Shown here one piece after another: positions 1 to 10,391 of a DNA stretch of 64,000 nt. The first letter of the stretch is position 1, and each line of letters starts with the position of its first letter. Source of the stretch: Pseudomonadota bacterium (GTDB taxonomy: Bacteria; Verrucomicrobiota; Verrucomicrobiia; Limisphaerales; SXTU01); assembly GCA_009922615.1 (NCBI GenBank), contig RFVF01000001.1, positions 62,001 to 126,000 on the forward strand, in the 5' to 3' direction. The notes beneath the pieces are model-generated. The model was not told where the DNA came from and made no database searches. It saw only the letters and a list, made by a program, of their open reading frames with translations. Both the position numbers and the translations under genes were made by a program.

Positions 1-1
1 C

Positions 2-268
2 ACGGCGGCGGCGGTGGTGGGGTTGAAAATCGGTGGCAAGACCGGCACGGCGGAAGTCGAGCACGCCGGCAAGATCGTGGACAAGACCACGTGGTTCGCC
101 TCGTTCGCGCCGGTGGGCCAGCCCAAGTGGGCGGTCGTGGTGATGGTCGAGAGCGGGGCTTCGGGCGGCAAGACCTGCGCTCCCGTGGCGAAGAAAATTT
201 ACGAGGCACTACAGCAACGCGAGCGGGCCGGCCCGCCGAAGAATTCTGTTTTCGCCAGCTTGAACTGA
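2..268 (+). CDS. mrdA: Penicillin-binding protein 2, C-terminal end of transpeptidase domain (5'-truncated by window)
   Basis: KIGGKTGTAE KTG-box, ...TTWFASFAPVGQPKWAVVVMVE typical of PBP transpeptidase C-terminus; followed by rodA. Confidence 0.85.
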   Translation, partial: TAAAVVGLKIGGKTGTAEVEHAGKIVDKTTWFASFAPVGQPKWAVVVMVESGASGGKTCAPVAKKIYEALQQRERAGPPKNSVFASLN

Positions 269-271
269 CGC

Positions 272-1426
272 ATGTTCGCCCGCCCCAACATCGCTGAAAA
301 GCCCGCCCGGATTGACTGGGTGATGATGTGCGCATTGCTGGGGCTGATGGTGCTGGGCGTGTTGTTCATTTACAGCGCGCGGCTGGTTACGGACTCGGAC
401 CTGCCGTGGTTCAGGCACCTGCACTTCAAGCAGATCATCTTCTATGTGCTCGGGCTGGCGGCCATGGCCGGCGTGTGCGTGATCCCGTATCAGACGCTGG
501 CGCGCTGGTCCTATGTTTTCTACTGGGCCAGCATTCTCCTGCTGCTGCTGGTGCTGATCCCGCATGTCGGGGCGATGCGGTTTATTGCCTTCATTCTCGC
601 GCTGGGAAATTTCCTCGCGCGGCCGCTGGATGAGCTGCGGCTCACGGGCAATTTCTGGAAGGCGCTCGGCATGTTGGGACTGCCGTTTGCGTTCATCCTC
701 GTGGAGCCGGACCTCGGCTCGGCGCTGGTGCTGATCCCGACGGGCTTCGTGATGATGTATGTCGCGGGCATTCCGGCGCGGTATCTGCGGCGCTTTCTCG
801 GCGGTTCGGCCATCGTCGTCCTCCTGCTGTTGGTGGATGTGCTCTTTGCTCCGCCGGGTTGGCAGTTGAAACTGCAAGACTACCAGCGCCGGCGTCTGCT
901 CGTGTATTTCGACATGGACGCCAAGTATTTTGCTCCGCCCAACGCCACGGCGGCGGAGCTTCAGAAGGCCCAAATCCAAAAGCGCAATGATGAATACAAC
1001 ATCATCCAAGCGCTCATCTCGGTCGGCTCCGGCGGGCTGACGGGGAAGGGCTGGCGGCAGGGCACCCAGAATGTATTGGGCTACCTCCCGCGCGCCGTGG
1101 CCCACAACGACTTCATCTTCTCCGTGCTTGCCGAGGAGAGTGGATTCGTCGGGAGCGTAGTTGTGCTCTCGCTCTATGCGGTGGTTCTGTTCGCCGGAAT
1201 CAGAATCGCCGGCCAGGCGCGCGACCGCCTGGGCAAAATGATGGCGGCGGGAGTGGTAGCACTCCTGTTCAGCCACATGTTCATCAATATCGGCATGAAC
1301 ATCCGTTTGATGCCCGTGACGGGCGTGCCACTGCCGCTGTTATCATACGGCGGGACTTCAGTGATCTGCACCCTGGTCGCTGCGGGCCTCCTCCAAAACA
1401 TCTACCTGCACCGCAGGTCTTACTAA
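272..1426 (+). CDS. rodA: Rod shape-determining protein RodA (SEDS family)
   Basis: multi-TM SEDS protein; VEPDLGSALVLIPTG, HNDFIFSVLAEESGFVGS, GMNIRLMPVTGVPLPLLSYGGTS motifs. Confidence 0.95.
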   Translation: MFARPNIAEKPARIDWVMMCALLGLMVLGVLFIYSARLVTDSDLPWFRHLHFKQIIFYVLGLAAMAGVCVIPYQTLARWSYVFYWASILLLLLVLIPHVGAMRFIAFILALGNFLARPLDELRLTGNFWKALGMLGLPFAFILVEPDLGSALVLIPTGFVMMYVAGIPARYLRRFLGGSAIVVLLLLVDVLFAPPGWQLKLQDYQRRRLLVYFDMDAKYFAPPNATAAELQKAQIQKRNDEYNIIQALISVGSGGLTGKGWRQGTQNVLGYLPRAVAHNDFIFSVLAEESGFVGSVVVLSLYAVVLFAGIRIAGQARDRLGKMMAAGVVALLFSHMFINIGMNIRLMPVTGVPLPLLSYGGTSVICTLVAAGLLQNIYLHRRSY

Positions 1427-1432
1427 ACCCAC

Positions 1433-3427
1433 ATGAGCAATCGTTTCTCCAATCGCCGCGGCACCCACCGCTTCCGCCCCACTGGTGGCCTCAACCCCAA
1501 CGCCAAGCCGGACCGCGCCGCGCTGCAAGCCCGCCTCGCCGCCACGGGGGGCGGCCAGGCCAGCGGGGACGAATCCGTCTTCGCGCGCGGCCGCGAGCAT
1601 GAAATCCGCCGCGCGGAAAACCTCGCCGCCGGCCTGCCCGCCGAGGGCGAGCATCAGCCCGCGCCTAAGCCCGCCGGCCGCCACGACTATCGCGAGCCGA
1701 ATCTCGAAGCGCCCGAGGAGGCCAACCCCGAGGAAGAGGGTGAGTTCAAGCCCGTCGAGGTCAAGGAACAGCGCAAAGGGCTGCTCGCCTCCATCAAACA
1801 CGCCGCACAAAAGGTCGTGACGAAGGTGAAGAAGCTGATGAAGCCCGAGGTGAAGGTTCACAAGGAAGTCATCATCAACGCCGAGTCGCTCGAGACGCGC
1901 GTGGCCGTGCTTGAGGATGGCCGGCTCGAGGAGTTCACCATCGAGCGCACCACTGAGGAGCGGCTGGTCGGCAGCATCTACAAGGGCAAGATTCGCAACT
2001 TGGAAGACGGCTTGAAGGCCGCTTTCGTGGACATCGGCTTCGAAAAGAATGCCTTCCTCCACTACTGGGACATCGTGCCCAGCAACCTCGACAGCGGCGT
2101 CGAAATCGTCGAGCGCGAGAAAAAGGGGCCGCCCAAAGAAAAGCCCGCTGACAAGCCCAAGGTCACGCAGAAGGACATCCCCAAGCTCTACCCCAAGGGC
2201 AGCGAGATCATCATTCAGGTCACCAAAGGCCCCATCGGCACCAAGGGCCCGCGCGTCACCACCCACCTCGCGCTCCCGGGCCGCTACCTCGTGTTGCTGC
2301 CCAACTCCGATCAATCCGGCATCTCCCGCAAGATTGAGGACCACGAGGAACGCCAGCGCCTCAAGAAATACCTGCGCAAGCTCAACCTCCCCGACGGCAT
2401 GGGCGTCATCATCCGCACCGCCGGCGAAGGCCAGCAGGAGCGTTATTTCACCCGCGACCTTGCCTTCTTACTCGAAGAGTGGAAGGCCGTGCAGGAACGC
2501 ATCGAGAAACAAGGTGCAGCCACCTGCGTCTTCCAGGAGCCCGACCTTATCGAACGCACCGTGCGCGACTTCCTCACCGAGGATGTCGAGCGCATCGTCA
2601 TCGACGACAGCAAGCAGTTCGAGCGCATGCAGACCATGATCGGCAAAATCTCCAAGCGCTCCATCGGCAAGGTGAAGCTCTACAACGAGCCGCAGCCCGT
2701 CTTTGACCGCTTCGGCATCTCCCGCCAGCTTGAGGCTGCGTTCTCCCGCCAGGTGCATCTCAAGAGCGGCGGTTACCTCGTCGTGGACGAGACCGAAGCG
2801 CTTGTGGCCATCGACGTCAACACCGGCAGCCACAAGAGCAAGGAACAGGATAAGGACAAGGAACAGACCATCACGAAGGTCAACCTCGAAGCCGCCGAGG
2901 AAATCTGCCGCCTCCTGCGCCTGCGCAATCTCGGCGGCCTCATCGTGCTGGACTTCATCGACATGCGCCATCGCCGGGACCAGCAGGCGGTTTACGGTCG
3001 TGTCAAAGACGGGCTGAAGCGGGACAAGGCCAAGACTCACATCCTGCCCATCTCCCAACTCGGCCTCATGGAGATGACCCGCCAGCGCCACACCGAGAGC
3101 ATCCGGGCCACCGTTTATCACGACTGCCCCTATTGCAAGGGCCGCGGCAAGGTTAAGAGCGCCTTGACCATGAGCGTGGAAATCCAGCGCAAGCTCCAGG
3201 AAATCCTCAAGAAACGGCCGCGCGACGAGAGCGACTTCCAGCTCCGCATCATCTCGCACCCGACCGTGCTGGATCGTCTGCGCAAGGAGGACGAGAAAAT
3301 CCTCATCGAGATGGAGAAGAAATTCTTCGGCAAGCTCACGTTCCGCGCCGACCCCGCGTTCCATGCGGAGCAATACAAAATCCTCAACGCCGTCACCAAC
3401 GAGGAGATGGCCTCAGTGGGCGGCTGA
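1433..3427 (+). CDS. rng: Rne/Rng family ribonuclease (RNase G/E) with ~100-aa basic, likely disordered N-terminal extension
   Basis: S1 domain (EERLVGSIYKGKIRNLEDGLKAAFVDIGFEKNAFLH), VDETEALVAIDVNTG, GLIVLDFIDM, CPYCKGRG zinc-link. Confidence 0.93.
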   Translation: MSNRFSNRRGTHRFRPTGGLNPNAKPDRAALQARLAATGGGQASGDESVFARGREHEIRRAENLAAGLPAEGEHQPAPKPAGRHDYREPNLEAPEEANPEEEGEFKPVEVKEQRKGLLASIKHAAQKVVTKVKKLMKPEVKVHKEVIINAESLETRVAVLEDGRLEEFTIERTTEERLVGSIYKGKIRNLEDGLKAAFVDIGFEKNAFLHYWDIVPSNLDSGVEIVEREKKGPPKEKPADKPKVTQKDIPKLYPKGSEIIIQVTKGPIGTKGPRVTTHLALPGRYLVLLPNSDQSGISRKIEDHEERQRLKKYLRKLNLPDGMGVIIRTAGEGQQERYFTRDLAFLLEEWKAVQERIEKQGAATCVFQEPDLIERTVRDFLTEDVERIVIDDSKQFERMQTMIGKISKRSIGKVKLYNEPQPVFDRFGISRQLEAAFSRQVHLKSGGYLVVDETEALVAIDVNTGSHKSKEQDKDKEQTITKVNLEAAEEICRLLRLRNLGGLIVLDFIDMRHRRDQQAVYGRVKDGLKRDKAKTHILPISQLGLMEMTRQRHTESIRATVYHDCPYCKGRGKVKSALTMSVEIQRKLQEILKKRPRDESDFQLRIISHPTVLDRLRKEDEKILIEMEKKFFGKLTFRADPAFHAEQYKILNAVTNEEMASVGG

Positions 3428-3493
3428 GGCGCGCACCGGACGCTGAACGCAAATGCGATTGTCATGGCCGGCGGGGACGTTATCCTGCCGGCC

Positions 3494-3946
3494 ATGCGCT
3501 TTTTGACTGGTTGGATCGCCTTGCTGCTGGCTGTGAGCGTCACGCTCGCGCACGCTGTGGACGGCAAGATTATCAAGGTGCTGCCGCATTTTCTTGATCT
3601 CCAGGGCCGGCACTCGCTCTCGCCCAGCCTCTTTGAGCGCGATGCCTATCAGGCGCACCTGCGCAAAGCCCCGGCGGAAATCAGCAGTGTTCGCTTCGAC
3701 GTGGAGTGGAGCGCCCCGGGCACGGCGGCCAGCCCCCGGCTGCGCATCGAGTTGCGCGGAAAAAAGGCCGGCGCAAAGCCCGAGGTGGTGGAGAGTCCGG
3801 TGAAAGCCGGCTGGTTCGGAGGCACTTGGTCGGTCGTCAAACTGGACAAGGAAGTTTATCAACAGCTCGGTGGCATTGCCGCCTGGCGCATCACGCTCTT
3901 GGATGGTGAATCCAAGCTCGCGGAGCAAAAGTCGTTTCTGTGGTAA
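3494..3946 (+). CDS. Hypothetical secreted protein
   Basis: signal peptide MRFLTGWIALLLAVSVTLAHA from internal ATG 3494; no family recognised. Confidence 0.6.
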   Translation: MRFLTGWIALLLAVSVTLAHAVDGKIIKVLPHFLDLQGRHSLSPSLFERDAYQAHLRKAPAEISSVRFDVEWSAPGTAASPRLRIELRGKKAGAKPEVVESPVKAGWFGGTWSVVKLDKEVYQQLGGIAAWRITLLDGESKLAEQKSFLW

Positions 3947-3989
3947 CGCAGGGCAGGGGAGTCCCGCCCGAACCATTTCATTCAGGAGC

Positions 3990-4712
3990 ATGAGCCAGCC
4001 GCGCAATCCCATCATCGTTGCCCTCGACGTGCCACACTTGGAGTCCGCCCTCACCTTGGTGGATCAACTGGCCCCGGTCGTCGGGGCCTTCAAGGTCGGC
4101 AAGGAGCTCTTCGTCGCCGCCGGGCCGGACATCGTGCGGCGCATCCGCGCCACCGGCGCGTCCGTCTTCCTCGACCTCAAGTTTCACGACATCCCGAACA
4201 CCGTCGCCAAGGCCGTCGAAGCCGCCGTGCGGCTCGACGTGCAGATGCTCACCATCCACACCAGCGGCGGGCTGACCATGATGCAGGCCGCACAGAAATC
4301 AGCGGAGGAAGCCGCCCTGCGCACGGGCAAATCCCAGCCCCTCGTGCTGGGCGTCACCGTCCTGACGAGCTTGAACACCAATGACCTCGCCGAAGTCGGC
4401 ATCCCGCACGACGTGGGCAATCAGGTCGAGCGGCTCGCGAGCCTCGCGGCGAAGGCGGGCTTGGGCGGGCTGGTCTGCTCGCCGCTGGAGATTGCGCGGC
4501 TCCGGCAAATTCTTCCCTCGCACGTCCAGTTGGTGACGCCCGGCATCCGCCCGGCCGACAGCAAGGCCGATGATCAGAAACGCACCTTGACGCTGCTCCC
4601 AATCCCCGCGCGGCAGCGGAGGCGATCCTCGCTTCACTGTGACCGAGGCCCGACTTGCGCCTTGCAGTTTGCCCGTTGGCCGGTAAGTTCGCCCGCGTGT
4701 CGAAACCGGTGA
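3990..4712 (+). pseudogene. pyrF: Orotidine-5'-phosphate decarboxylase with out-of-frame internal deletion
   Basis: MSQPRNPIIVALDVP..., DLKFHDIPNTV active-site motif, VTPGIRP; frame is lost after DQKRTLT, and the canonical C-terminus (DAAPNPRAAAEAILASL*) continues in another frame at 4589-4642. Confidence 0.88.
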
Positions 4713-4969
4713 AACAGACCAAGCCAGCCAAAGCCATCATGCTCGGCGTGGGGTTGGATTCCGACGGTCACAAACGCGTGACCAAGGGCGAGAACTTCGC
4801 CCTCGTCGGCGGCTCCAAGGACACTCACGAGCAGATGACCGAGAAGGCCATCAAGATCAACGAGAAGCTCAAGCAGAAGGGCAAGCAGCTCGAAGAAGTC
4901 TCGCGCGAGGAGTTCGACGACATCGCCCACTCCGTCGGCCTGCACCGGCACAACCCGCAGGCGAACTGA
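4697..4969 (+). CDS. Hypothetical small protein
   Basis: short ORF with GTG start, charged; between pyrF and nuoA. Confidence 0.5.
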   Translation: MSKPVKQTKPAKAIMLGVGLDSDGHKRVTKGENFALVGGSKDTHEQMTEKAIKINEKLKQKGKQLEEVSREEFDDIAHSVGLHRHNPQAN

Positions 4970-4975
4970 TTTCTC

Positions 4976-5353
4976 ATGCCCGGCGACAAACATCCCTACC
5001 TCTTTCTCCTCGTCTTCTTCGTGATGGCGGTGGGCTTCGCGGTCGGGCCGCTCATCCTCGCGATGCTGTGGGCGAAACTCTTTTCCCCGGCAAAACCCGG
5101 CGAGATGAAGAACGCCACCTACGAGTGCGGCCTCGAATCCAAAGGCGACGCCTGGGTCGCCTTCAAGTCCGAGTATTACCTCTACGGCATCCTCTTCCTC
5201 CTCTTCGATGTGGAGACCATCTTTCTCCTGCCCTTCTGCGTGGCCTTCACGGGCCTGTCCGTGGGCGCCGTTCTGGCGATGCTCATCTTCGTGCTGCTGT
5301 TGGTCGAAGGCCTGGCCTGGGCGTGGGTGAAGGGAGTCCTTACATGGAAATGA
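4976..5353 (+). CDS. nuoA: NADH-quinone oxidoreductase subunit A
   Basis: YECGLESKGDAW, YYLYGILFLLFDVETIFLLPF. Confidence 0.95.
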   Translation: MPGDKHPYLFLLVFFVMAVGFAVGPLILAMLWAKLFSPAKPGEMKNATYECGLESKGDAWVAFKSEYYLYGILFLLFDVETIFLLPFCVAFTGLSVGAVLAMLIFVLLLVEGLAWAWVKGVLTWK

Positions 5354-5354
5354 G

Positions 5355-5442
5355 GAATGCCGAATTGCGAATGTGGAATGCTGCTCCCGACGCTCTCGGC
5401 CTGAACTTCCCCTTTCGACATTCGCAATTCGACATTCGCAAC
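5355..5442. repeat. Hairpin repeat with heptamer arms (ATTCGCA/ATTCGAC units) at the nuoA-nuoB junction
   Basis: perfect 14-bp inverted arms CGAATTGCGAATGT (5361-5374) / ACATTCGCAATTCG (5418-5431); 7-bp periodicity at 5420-5440. Confidence 0.85.
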
Positions 5443-5449
5443 TGACCTC

Positions 5450-6058
5450 ATGGACGACGGACTCCGCAACGAACTCAGCAAGCAAGGCGTCGTGGTCGTG
5501 AAGCTCGAGGAGCTTTACAACTGGGGCCGCAAGAACTCCGTCTGGCCGCTCTCCTTCGGCCTCGCGTGCTGCGCCATCGAGATGATGGCCGCCAGCATGG
5601 CCCGCTACGACCTCTCTCGCTTCGGCGCGGAAGTCTTCCGCCCCTCCCCGCGTCAGGCCGACCTCATGATCGTTGCCGGCACCGTCACCAAGAAGATGGC
5701 CCCGCAAGTCGTGCGCCTCTACAACCAGATGCCGGAGCCGAAATACGTCATCGCCATGGGCGCGTGCGCCATCAGCGGCGGCCCCTTCAAGCAGGGCTAC
5801 AACGTCCTCAAGGGCATTGACCGATACATCCCCGTGGATGTCCACATCCCCGGCTGCCCGCCGCGGCCCGAGGCGCTCATCCACGCCTTCATGACCCTCC
5901 AGCGGAAGATCGACGCCCAGAAGCTCACCGGCCCCGACCGCGCGCGCCATCTGAACGCCGAACTCCCCAGCGAATTCCCCGTCCCCCTCTTCGGCGAGCA
6001 CGACCTCGTGCCGACCAAGAATCCGAACGTGTGGGAACCGGCAGTGGTGGTGCGGTGA
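5450..6058 (+). CDS. nuoB: NADH-quinone oxidoreductase subunit B
   Basis: [43 protein letters not shown]. Confidence 0.96.
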   Translation: MDDGLRNELSKQGVVVVKLEELYNWGRKNSVWPLSFGLACCAIEMMAASMARYDLSRFGAEVFRPSPRQADLMIVAGTVTKKMAPQVVRLYNQMPEPKYVIAMGACAISGGPFKQGYNVLKGIDRYIPVDVHIPGCPPRPEALIHAFMTLQRKIDAQKLTGPDRARHLNAELPSEFPVPLFGEHDLVPTKNPNVWEPAVVVR

Positions 6059-6070
6059 ACTGATCTACTC

Positions 6071-6709
6071 GTGGAAACCTTGGAGCAAATCAAAGCCCGT
6101 GCCGAAGCCACCGTGCCCGGCGCGCAGCTTTCCGTCGTGAAAAACGACAGCCCGTGCGCGCAGCATTCGTTGCTCGTGGATGTCGAGCACGCCTACGTCG
6201 TCGCCCAGTTTCTGCGCGATGACCCGCAGCTCCGCCTCGACTATTGCTCGAACGTCACCGGAGTTGATTTCCTCGACGCCGAGCTGTCCGAGAAGGTGAA
6301 GGTCAAGAAGGTCGTGGACGGCGTGGAGAAAGAGGTCGAGGAAGTGAAGAAGACCAAGCGCGCCGGCTACCTCGAAGTGGTTTATCACCTCTACTCGATG
6401 TCGCTCAAGCACGGGCCGGTCATCCTCCGCCAGCGCACGCCGGGCCGCGCGGACCCGGTGAAGGTCGCGTCGCTCACGCCACTGTGGCGCAGCGCGGAGT
6501 TTCAGGAGCGCGAGGTGTTTGACCTTTACGGCGTGCTCTTCGACGGACACCCGGACTTGCGGCGGATTCTGATGTGGGATGGTTTCAAGGACTACCCGAT
6601 GCGAAAGGATTACCGGGAGCCGGATGATTACGAATACGAGCCGACGCCGCACGACGAGGTGCTGGAAAAGGCGAAGGCGCACTTGCCCAAGCAGGAGGTG
6701 AAGGCGTGA
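6071..6709 (+). CDS. nuoC: NADH-quinone oxidoreductase subunit C
   Basis: [43 protein letters not shown]. Confidence 0.94.
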   Translation: METLEQIKARAEATVPGAQLSVVKNDSPCAQHSLLVDVEHAYVVAQFLRDDPQLRLDYCSNVTGVDFLDAELSEKVKVKKVVDGVEKEVEEVKKTKRAGYLEVVYHLYSMSLKHGPVILRQRTPGRADPVKVASLTPLWRSAEFQEREVFDLYGVLFDGHPDLRRILMWDGFKDYPMRKDYREPDDYEYEPTPHDEVLEKAKAHLPKQEVKA

Positions 6710-7926
6710 GCACTGATACTACCGCACCCGTGGACGGAACGCAGTTCATGACGTTCCACGACCTCGCCTACGACGCGGGGAAGACGGACTTTCAACGCAA
6801 GGCCGAGGTCATCGGTGTCGGACGCGAGGGCGAGTTGCTCGAAGTTGCGATGGGGCCGCAGCATCCGTCCACGCACGGCGTCTTCCGCATGGACGTGGTG
6901 CTCGATGGCGAGACAGTGGTGAAGCTTAAGCCGGTCTTCGGCTACCTGCACCGCAATCACGAGAAGATTGCCGAGAACACGAGCTACCTCGGCTCGATGC
7001 CTTACACGGACCGGCTGGATTACTTCTGCTCGCTCACAAACAACTGGGCTTACGCGCTGTCCGTCGAGAAGCTCGCCGGGCTGCAAGTCCCTGAGCGCGC
7101 GGAATACATCCGCCTCATTACCGCCGAGCTGACGCGCGTGCTGAACCACACCTGTCTCGCGGGCTTTCTGCTCCAGGACATGGGCGCGCTCGGCACGCCG
7201 CTGATGTATGCCTTCCGCGAGCGCGAGAAGATCCTCGATCTCATCGAGTCGCTCACCGGCGCGCGGATGATGTGCAACTACATGCGGTTCGGTGGCTGTC
7301 GGTGCGACTTGCCGGCGGGCTGGCTGGACGCGGCGAAGAAAGTCGTGGCTGAGTATCCGAGATTCCTCGACGAGTTTGAGACACTGCTCTCCGGCAACGA
7401 AATCCTCATGGCCCGCACGCAGGGCGTGGGCAAGTTGTCCGCCGAACTCGCCATCAATGCCGGTATCACCGGCCCGATGCTCCGTGCCAGCGGTGTGGAT
7501 TATGACCTCCGCAAGGTGGACAACTACGGCATCTACAGCCGCTACCCGTTCCGCGTCCCGCTCGGCAGCCACGGCGATGTTTACGATCGCTACATGATTC
7601 GCATGCTGGAGATGCGCGAGTCGCTGAAGATTCTGGAGCCGGCGCTGAAGGATATTCCCGAAGGACCGGTCGTGGACCCGAAGGCGAAGTTGCGCGGCTT
7701 CCGCCCGAAGGCCGGCGAGGCCTACGGCCGCATTGAGACGCCCAAGGGCGAGCTGGGCTTCTACCTCATCAGCGATGGCAGCCCGAACCCGTATCGCTAC
7801 CGCGTCCGCCCGCCGAGCCTCATAAACCTGACCATCCTCGAAGACATGTGCCTCGGGCAGACCGTGGCGGATGCGATTGTCACGCTGGGCAGCGTGGACA
7901 TTGTTTTGGGAGAGGTAGACCGTTGA
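6706..7926 (+). CDS. nuoD: NADH-quinone oxidoreductase subunit D
   Basis: [30 protein letters not shown]-terminal [14 protein letters not shown]. Confidence 0.96.
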   Translation: MSTDTTAPVDGTQFMTFHDLAYDAGKTDFQRKAEVIGVGREGELLEVAMGPQHPSTHGVFRMDVVLDGETVVKLKPVFGYLHRNHEKIAENTSYLGSMPYTDRLDYFCSLTNNWAYALSVEKLAGLQVPERAEYIRLITAELTRVLNHTCLAGFLLQDMGALGTPLMYAFREREKILDLIESLTGARMMCNYMRFGGCRCDLPAGWLDAAKKVVAEYPRFLDEFETLLSGNEILMARTQGVGKLSAELAINAGITGPMLRASGVDYDLRKVDNYGIYSRYPFRVPLGSHGDVYDRYMIRMLEMRESLKILEPALKDIPEGPVVDPKAKLRGFRPKAGEAYGRIETPKGELGFYLISDGSPNPYRYRVRPPSLINLTILEDMCLGQTVADAIVTLGSVDIVLGEVDR

Positions 7927-7966
7927 AATCTTGCTTCCGACGACGCGAATCTTGAAACTCAACTAA

Positions 7967-8644
7967 ATGCTCGGCACCGGAATACTCAAAGGCATGGTGG
8001 AAACGGCGAAGAACTTCGCCGGGAGCTACCACGACCCCGCGCGGCTCACCACCGTCGAGTATCCCGAGCAGCGCATCGCCTCGAAAGAGAACGCCCGGCA
8101 GTTCCCGATGCTCATCCACGACACCGAGGACCCGATGAAGGGCCTGCGCTGTGTGGCCTGCCAGATTTGCGAGAAGGAATGCCCGCCGCAGTGCATCTAC
8201 ATCGTCAAGAGCAAGGACAAGCGTGCGGACTACAAGGGCCAGATGCAGTTCTACCCGGCCACGTTCGACATCGACATCTCGGTGTGCATGAGCTGCCAGA
8301 TTTGCGTCGAGGTCTGCCCGTTCGAGTCCATCAAGATGAACACGGAGTTCGAACTCTCGAACACCGACCGCTTTGGCGGCCTGCTCATCCACAAGGAACA
8401 GCTCGCCAAGTCCAACGAGCATTACCGCAAGATTCACCCGACGGAAGCCGCTGCTTCCGATGCCGTGCTCGCCGCTGAAGTCGCCAAAGCACAGGCCAAG
8501 GCCAAGGCCGATGCCGAGGCGAAGGCCGCCAAAGCTGCGGCTGAAGCGAAAGCCAAGGCGGACGCCGCTGCCGCTGCCGCGACTCCGGCGGCCCCGAAAC
8601 CCTCTTCCCCCGCTGCGGCTCCGGCTGCGGCTCCCGCCGCCTAG
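7967..8644 (+). CDS. nuoI: NADH-quinone oxidoreductase subunit I with Ala/Lys/Pro-rich C-terminal tail
   Basis: two 4Fe-4S motifs CVACQICEKECP and CMSCQICVEVCP; tail AKAQAKAKADAEAKAAKAAAEAKAKAD... Confidence 0.93.
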   Translation: MLGTGILKGMVETAKNFAGSYHDPARLTTVEYPEQRIASKENARQFPMLIHDTEDPMKGLRCVACQICEKECPPQCIYIVKSKDKRADYKGQMQFYPATFDIDISVCMSCQICVEVCPFESIKMNTEFELSNTDRFGGLLIHKEQLAKSNEHYRKIHPTEAAASDAVLAAEVAKAQAKAKADAEAKAAKAAAEAKAKADAAAAAATPAAPKPSSPAAAPAAAPAA

Positions 8645-8647
8645 CCC

Positions 8648-9874
8648 ATGGCCGAATTGTTCCAAGCCATCGACCAATTCCCGGTCATCCTGAAGCACTG
8701 GCTCATGAGCCACGCGGCAGGTGTGTTGCCGGAATGGGTGCTGCCGCTCTTATCGGCCGCGCTCTCCATTACGCCCATTCTCGCGGTCTTCCCGCTACTC
8801 TTTGCCCTCACCACCGTTGTCGAGCGCAAGGGCCTTGGCCGTATCCAAAACCGAATCGGCCCCAACCGCGTCGGTATCCCGCTCACGGACATTCGCCTCT
8901 ACGGCTTCGGCCAGTTCATCGCCGACGGCATCAAGTCGCTCATCAAGGAAGATGTCGTCCCGCGTGCGGCGGACAAGGTCGTGCACTTCCTCGCCCCCAT
9001 CGCGCTGCTCATCCCCGTATTACTAACATACTCCGTGCTGCCGTTCGGCAAGAACATGGTTCCGCTCGACCTGCCGCAGACGGGATTGCTCTTCTTCTTC
9101 GCCGTCGGTGCGAGCACGGAACTCAGCGTGTTCATGGCCGGCTGGTCCAGCCGCAACAAGTATTCCCTCCTCGGTGCCATGCGGGCCATCGCGCAGATGG
9201 TCTCCTACGAAATCCCGCTCATCCTCTCGTCGTTGACCGTTGTGATGATGGCTGGGACGCTGTCGCTCACGGGCATCGTGGAGAACCAAGCCACCGTTCA
9301 CTTTGGCTTCCTCCACGACTGGCATCTCTTCACCCCGTGGGGCTTCGTGGGTTTCTGCCTGTTTCTCACCGCCGCCGCCGCCGAGGCGAACCGCACGCCG
9401 TTCGACCTCCCCGAGGCTGAGTCGGAAATCATCGCCGGCTACTTCACGGAATACTCCGGCTTCAAGTTTGCCATCTTCTTCCTCGCGGAATACCTCGGCC
9501 TCTTCGCCATGTGCGGGTTGGGCATTACGCTCTTCCTCGGCGGTTGGCTGCCACCGTTCAAATTCCTCGGCTTCATCCCGTCATGGTGCTGGTTCCTCGG
9601 CAAGTTGGTCGCGCTTATCCTGCTGTTCATCTGGCTGCGCGGCACGCTGCCCCGCCTGCGCACCGATCAGCTGATGGGCTTTGCGTGGAAATTCCTGCTG
9701 CCGATGACGCTCATCAACCTCGTGGTCGCCGCGCTCTGGCACATGTCGGGTGGTGCAGTCCCTGTGCTCGTCCGCTGGGCGGTTGGGTTTGTCCTGCTCG
9801 CTGTTCCCTACTGGCTCCTCGGCCGCGGCTTCGAAGTCAAGTTCACCAAACGCGAATACCGCTTCGCCAACTAA
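8648..9874 (+). CDS. nuoH: NADH-quinone oxidoreductase subunit H
   Basis: VERKGLGRIQNRIGPNRVG, ADGIKSLIKED, EANRTPFDLPEAESEIIAGYFTEYSG. Confidence 0.96.
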   Translation: MAELFQAIDQFPVILKHWLMSHAAGVLPEWVLPLLSAALSITPILAVFPLLFALTTVVERKGLGRIQNRIGPNRVGIPLTDIRLYGFGQFIADGIKSLIKEDVVPRAADKVVHFLAPIALLIPVLLTYSVLPFGKNMVPLDLPQTGLLFFFAVGASTELSVFMAGWSSRNKYSLLGAMRAIAQMVSYEIPLILSSLTVVMMAGTLSLTGIVENQATVHFGFLHDWHLFTPWGFVGFCLFLTAAAAEANRTPFDLPEAESEIIAGYFTEYSGFKFAIFFLAEYLGLFAMCGLGITLFLGGWLPPFKFLGFIPSWCWFLGKLVALILLFIWLRGTLPRLRTDQLMGFAWKFLLPMTLINLVVAALWHMSGGAVPVLVRWAVGFVLLAVPYWLLGRGFEVKFTKREYRFAN

Positions 9875-9893
9875 TCGCTAAGCACTAATCCCT

Positions 9894-10391
9894 TTGACCT
9901 TCCCCTTCGCCATCATCGCAGGTTTGACCGTTGGCAGCGCCATCGCCGCAATGTCGCTGCGGAACATGGTGCATTGCGCGTTGAGCCTGGTGCTGACGTT
10001 TGCAGGGTTGGCCGGTCTTTACCTCCAGCTCAACGCCGAGTTCGTCGGCTTCACACAAATCCTCGTCTATGTCGGCGCGGTCTCGATTCTCATCGTCTTC
10101 GCCATCCTGCTTACCCGCAGCACGGAGCCGAAGGACGAACCAGCCACCGTCACCCCGTGGGTGGGCATCTCGGTGGCCGTCGGCGCGTTCCTCACGATGG
10201 CTCTCGCCGTTCTCGCCAGCCCCGTCGGCAAACGCCTCGCCGCTCCGGCCCCCGAAGTCTCCGTCAAGACGCTCGGCCAAAAGCTGATGACCGATTACGT
10301 GCTGCCACTGGAAGTCATGGCCTTGCTGCTCACGGCGGCGATGCTCGGCGCGGTCATCATCGCGATGAAGGACAAGGAGGGCCAGCGATGA
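9894..10391 (+). CDS. nuoJ: NADH-quinone oxidoreductase subunit J
   Basis: TTG start; QLNAEFVGFTQILVYVGAVSILIVFAILLT. Confidence 0.93.
   Translation: MTFPFAIIAGLTVGSAIAAMSLRNMVHCALSLVLTFAGLAGLYLQLNAEFVGFTQILVYVGAVSILIVFAILLTRSTEPKDEPATVTPWVGISVAVGAFLTMALAVLASPVGKRLAAPAPEVSVKTLGQKLMTDYVLPLEVMALLLTAAMLGAVIIAMKDKEGQR

Noticed and set aside
4634-6001. 455-aa minus-strand ORF including [11 protein letters not shown]
   Set aside because: Antisense to nuoA/nuoB; the IRHSSF peptide comes from the hairpin repeat, not a real protein.
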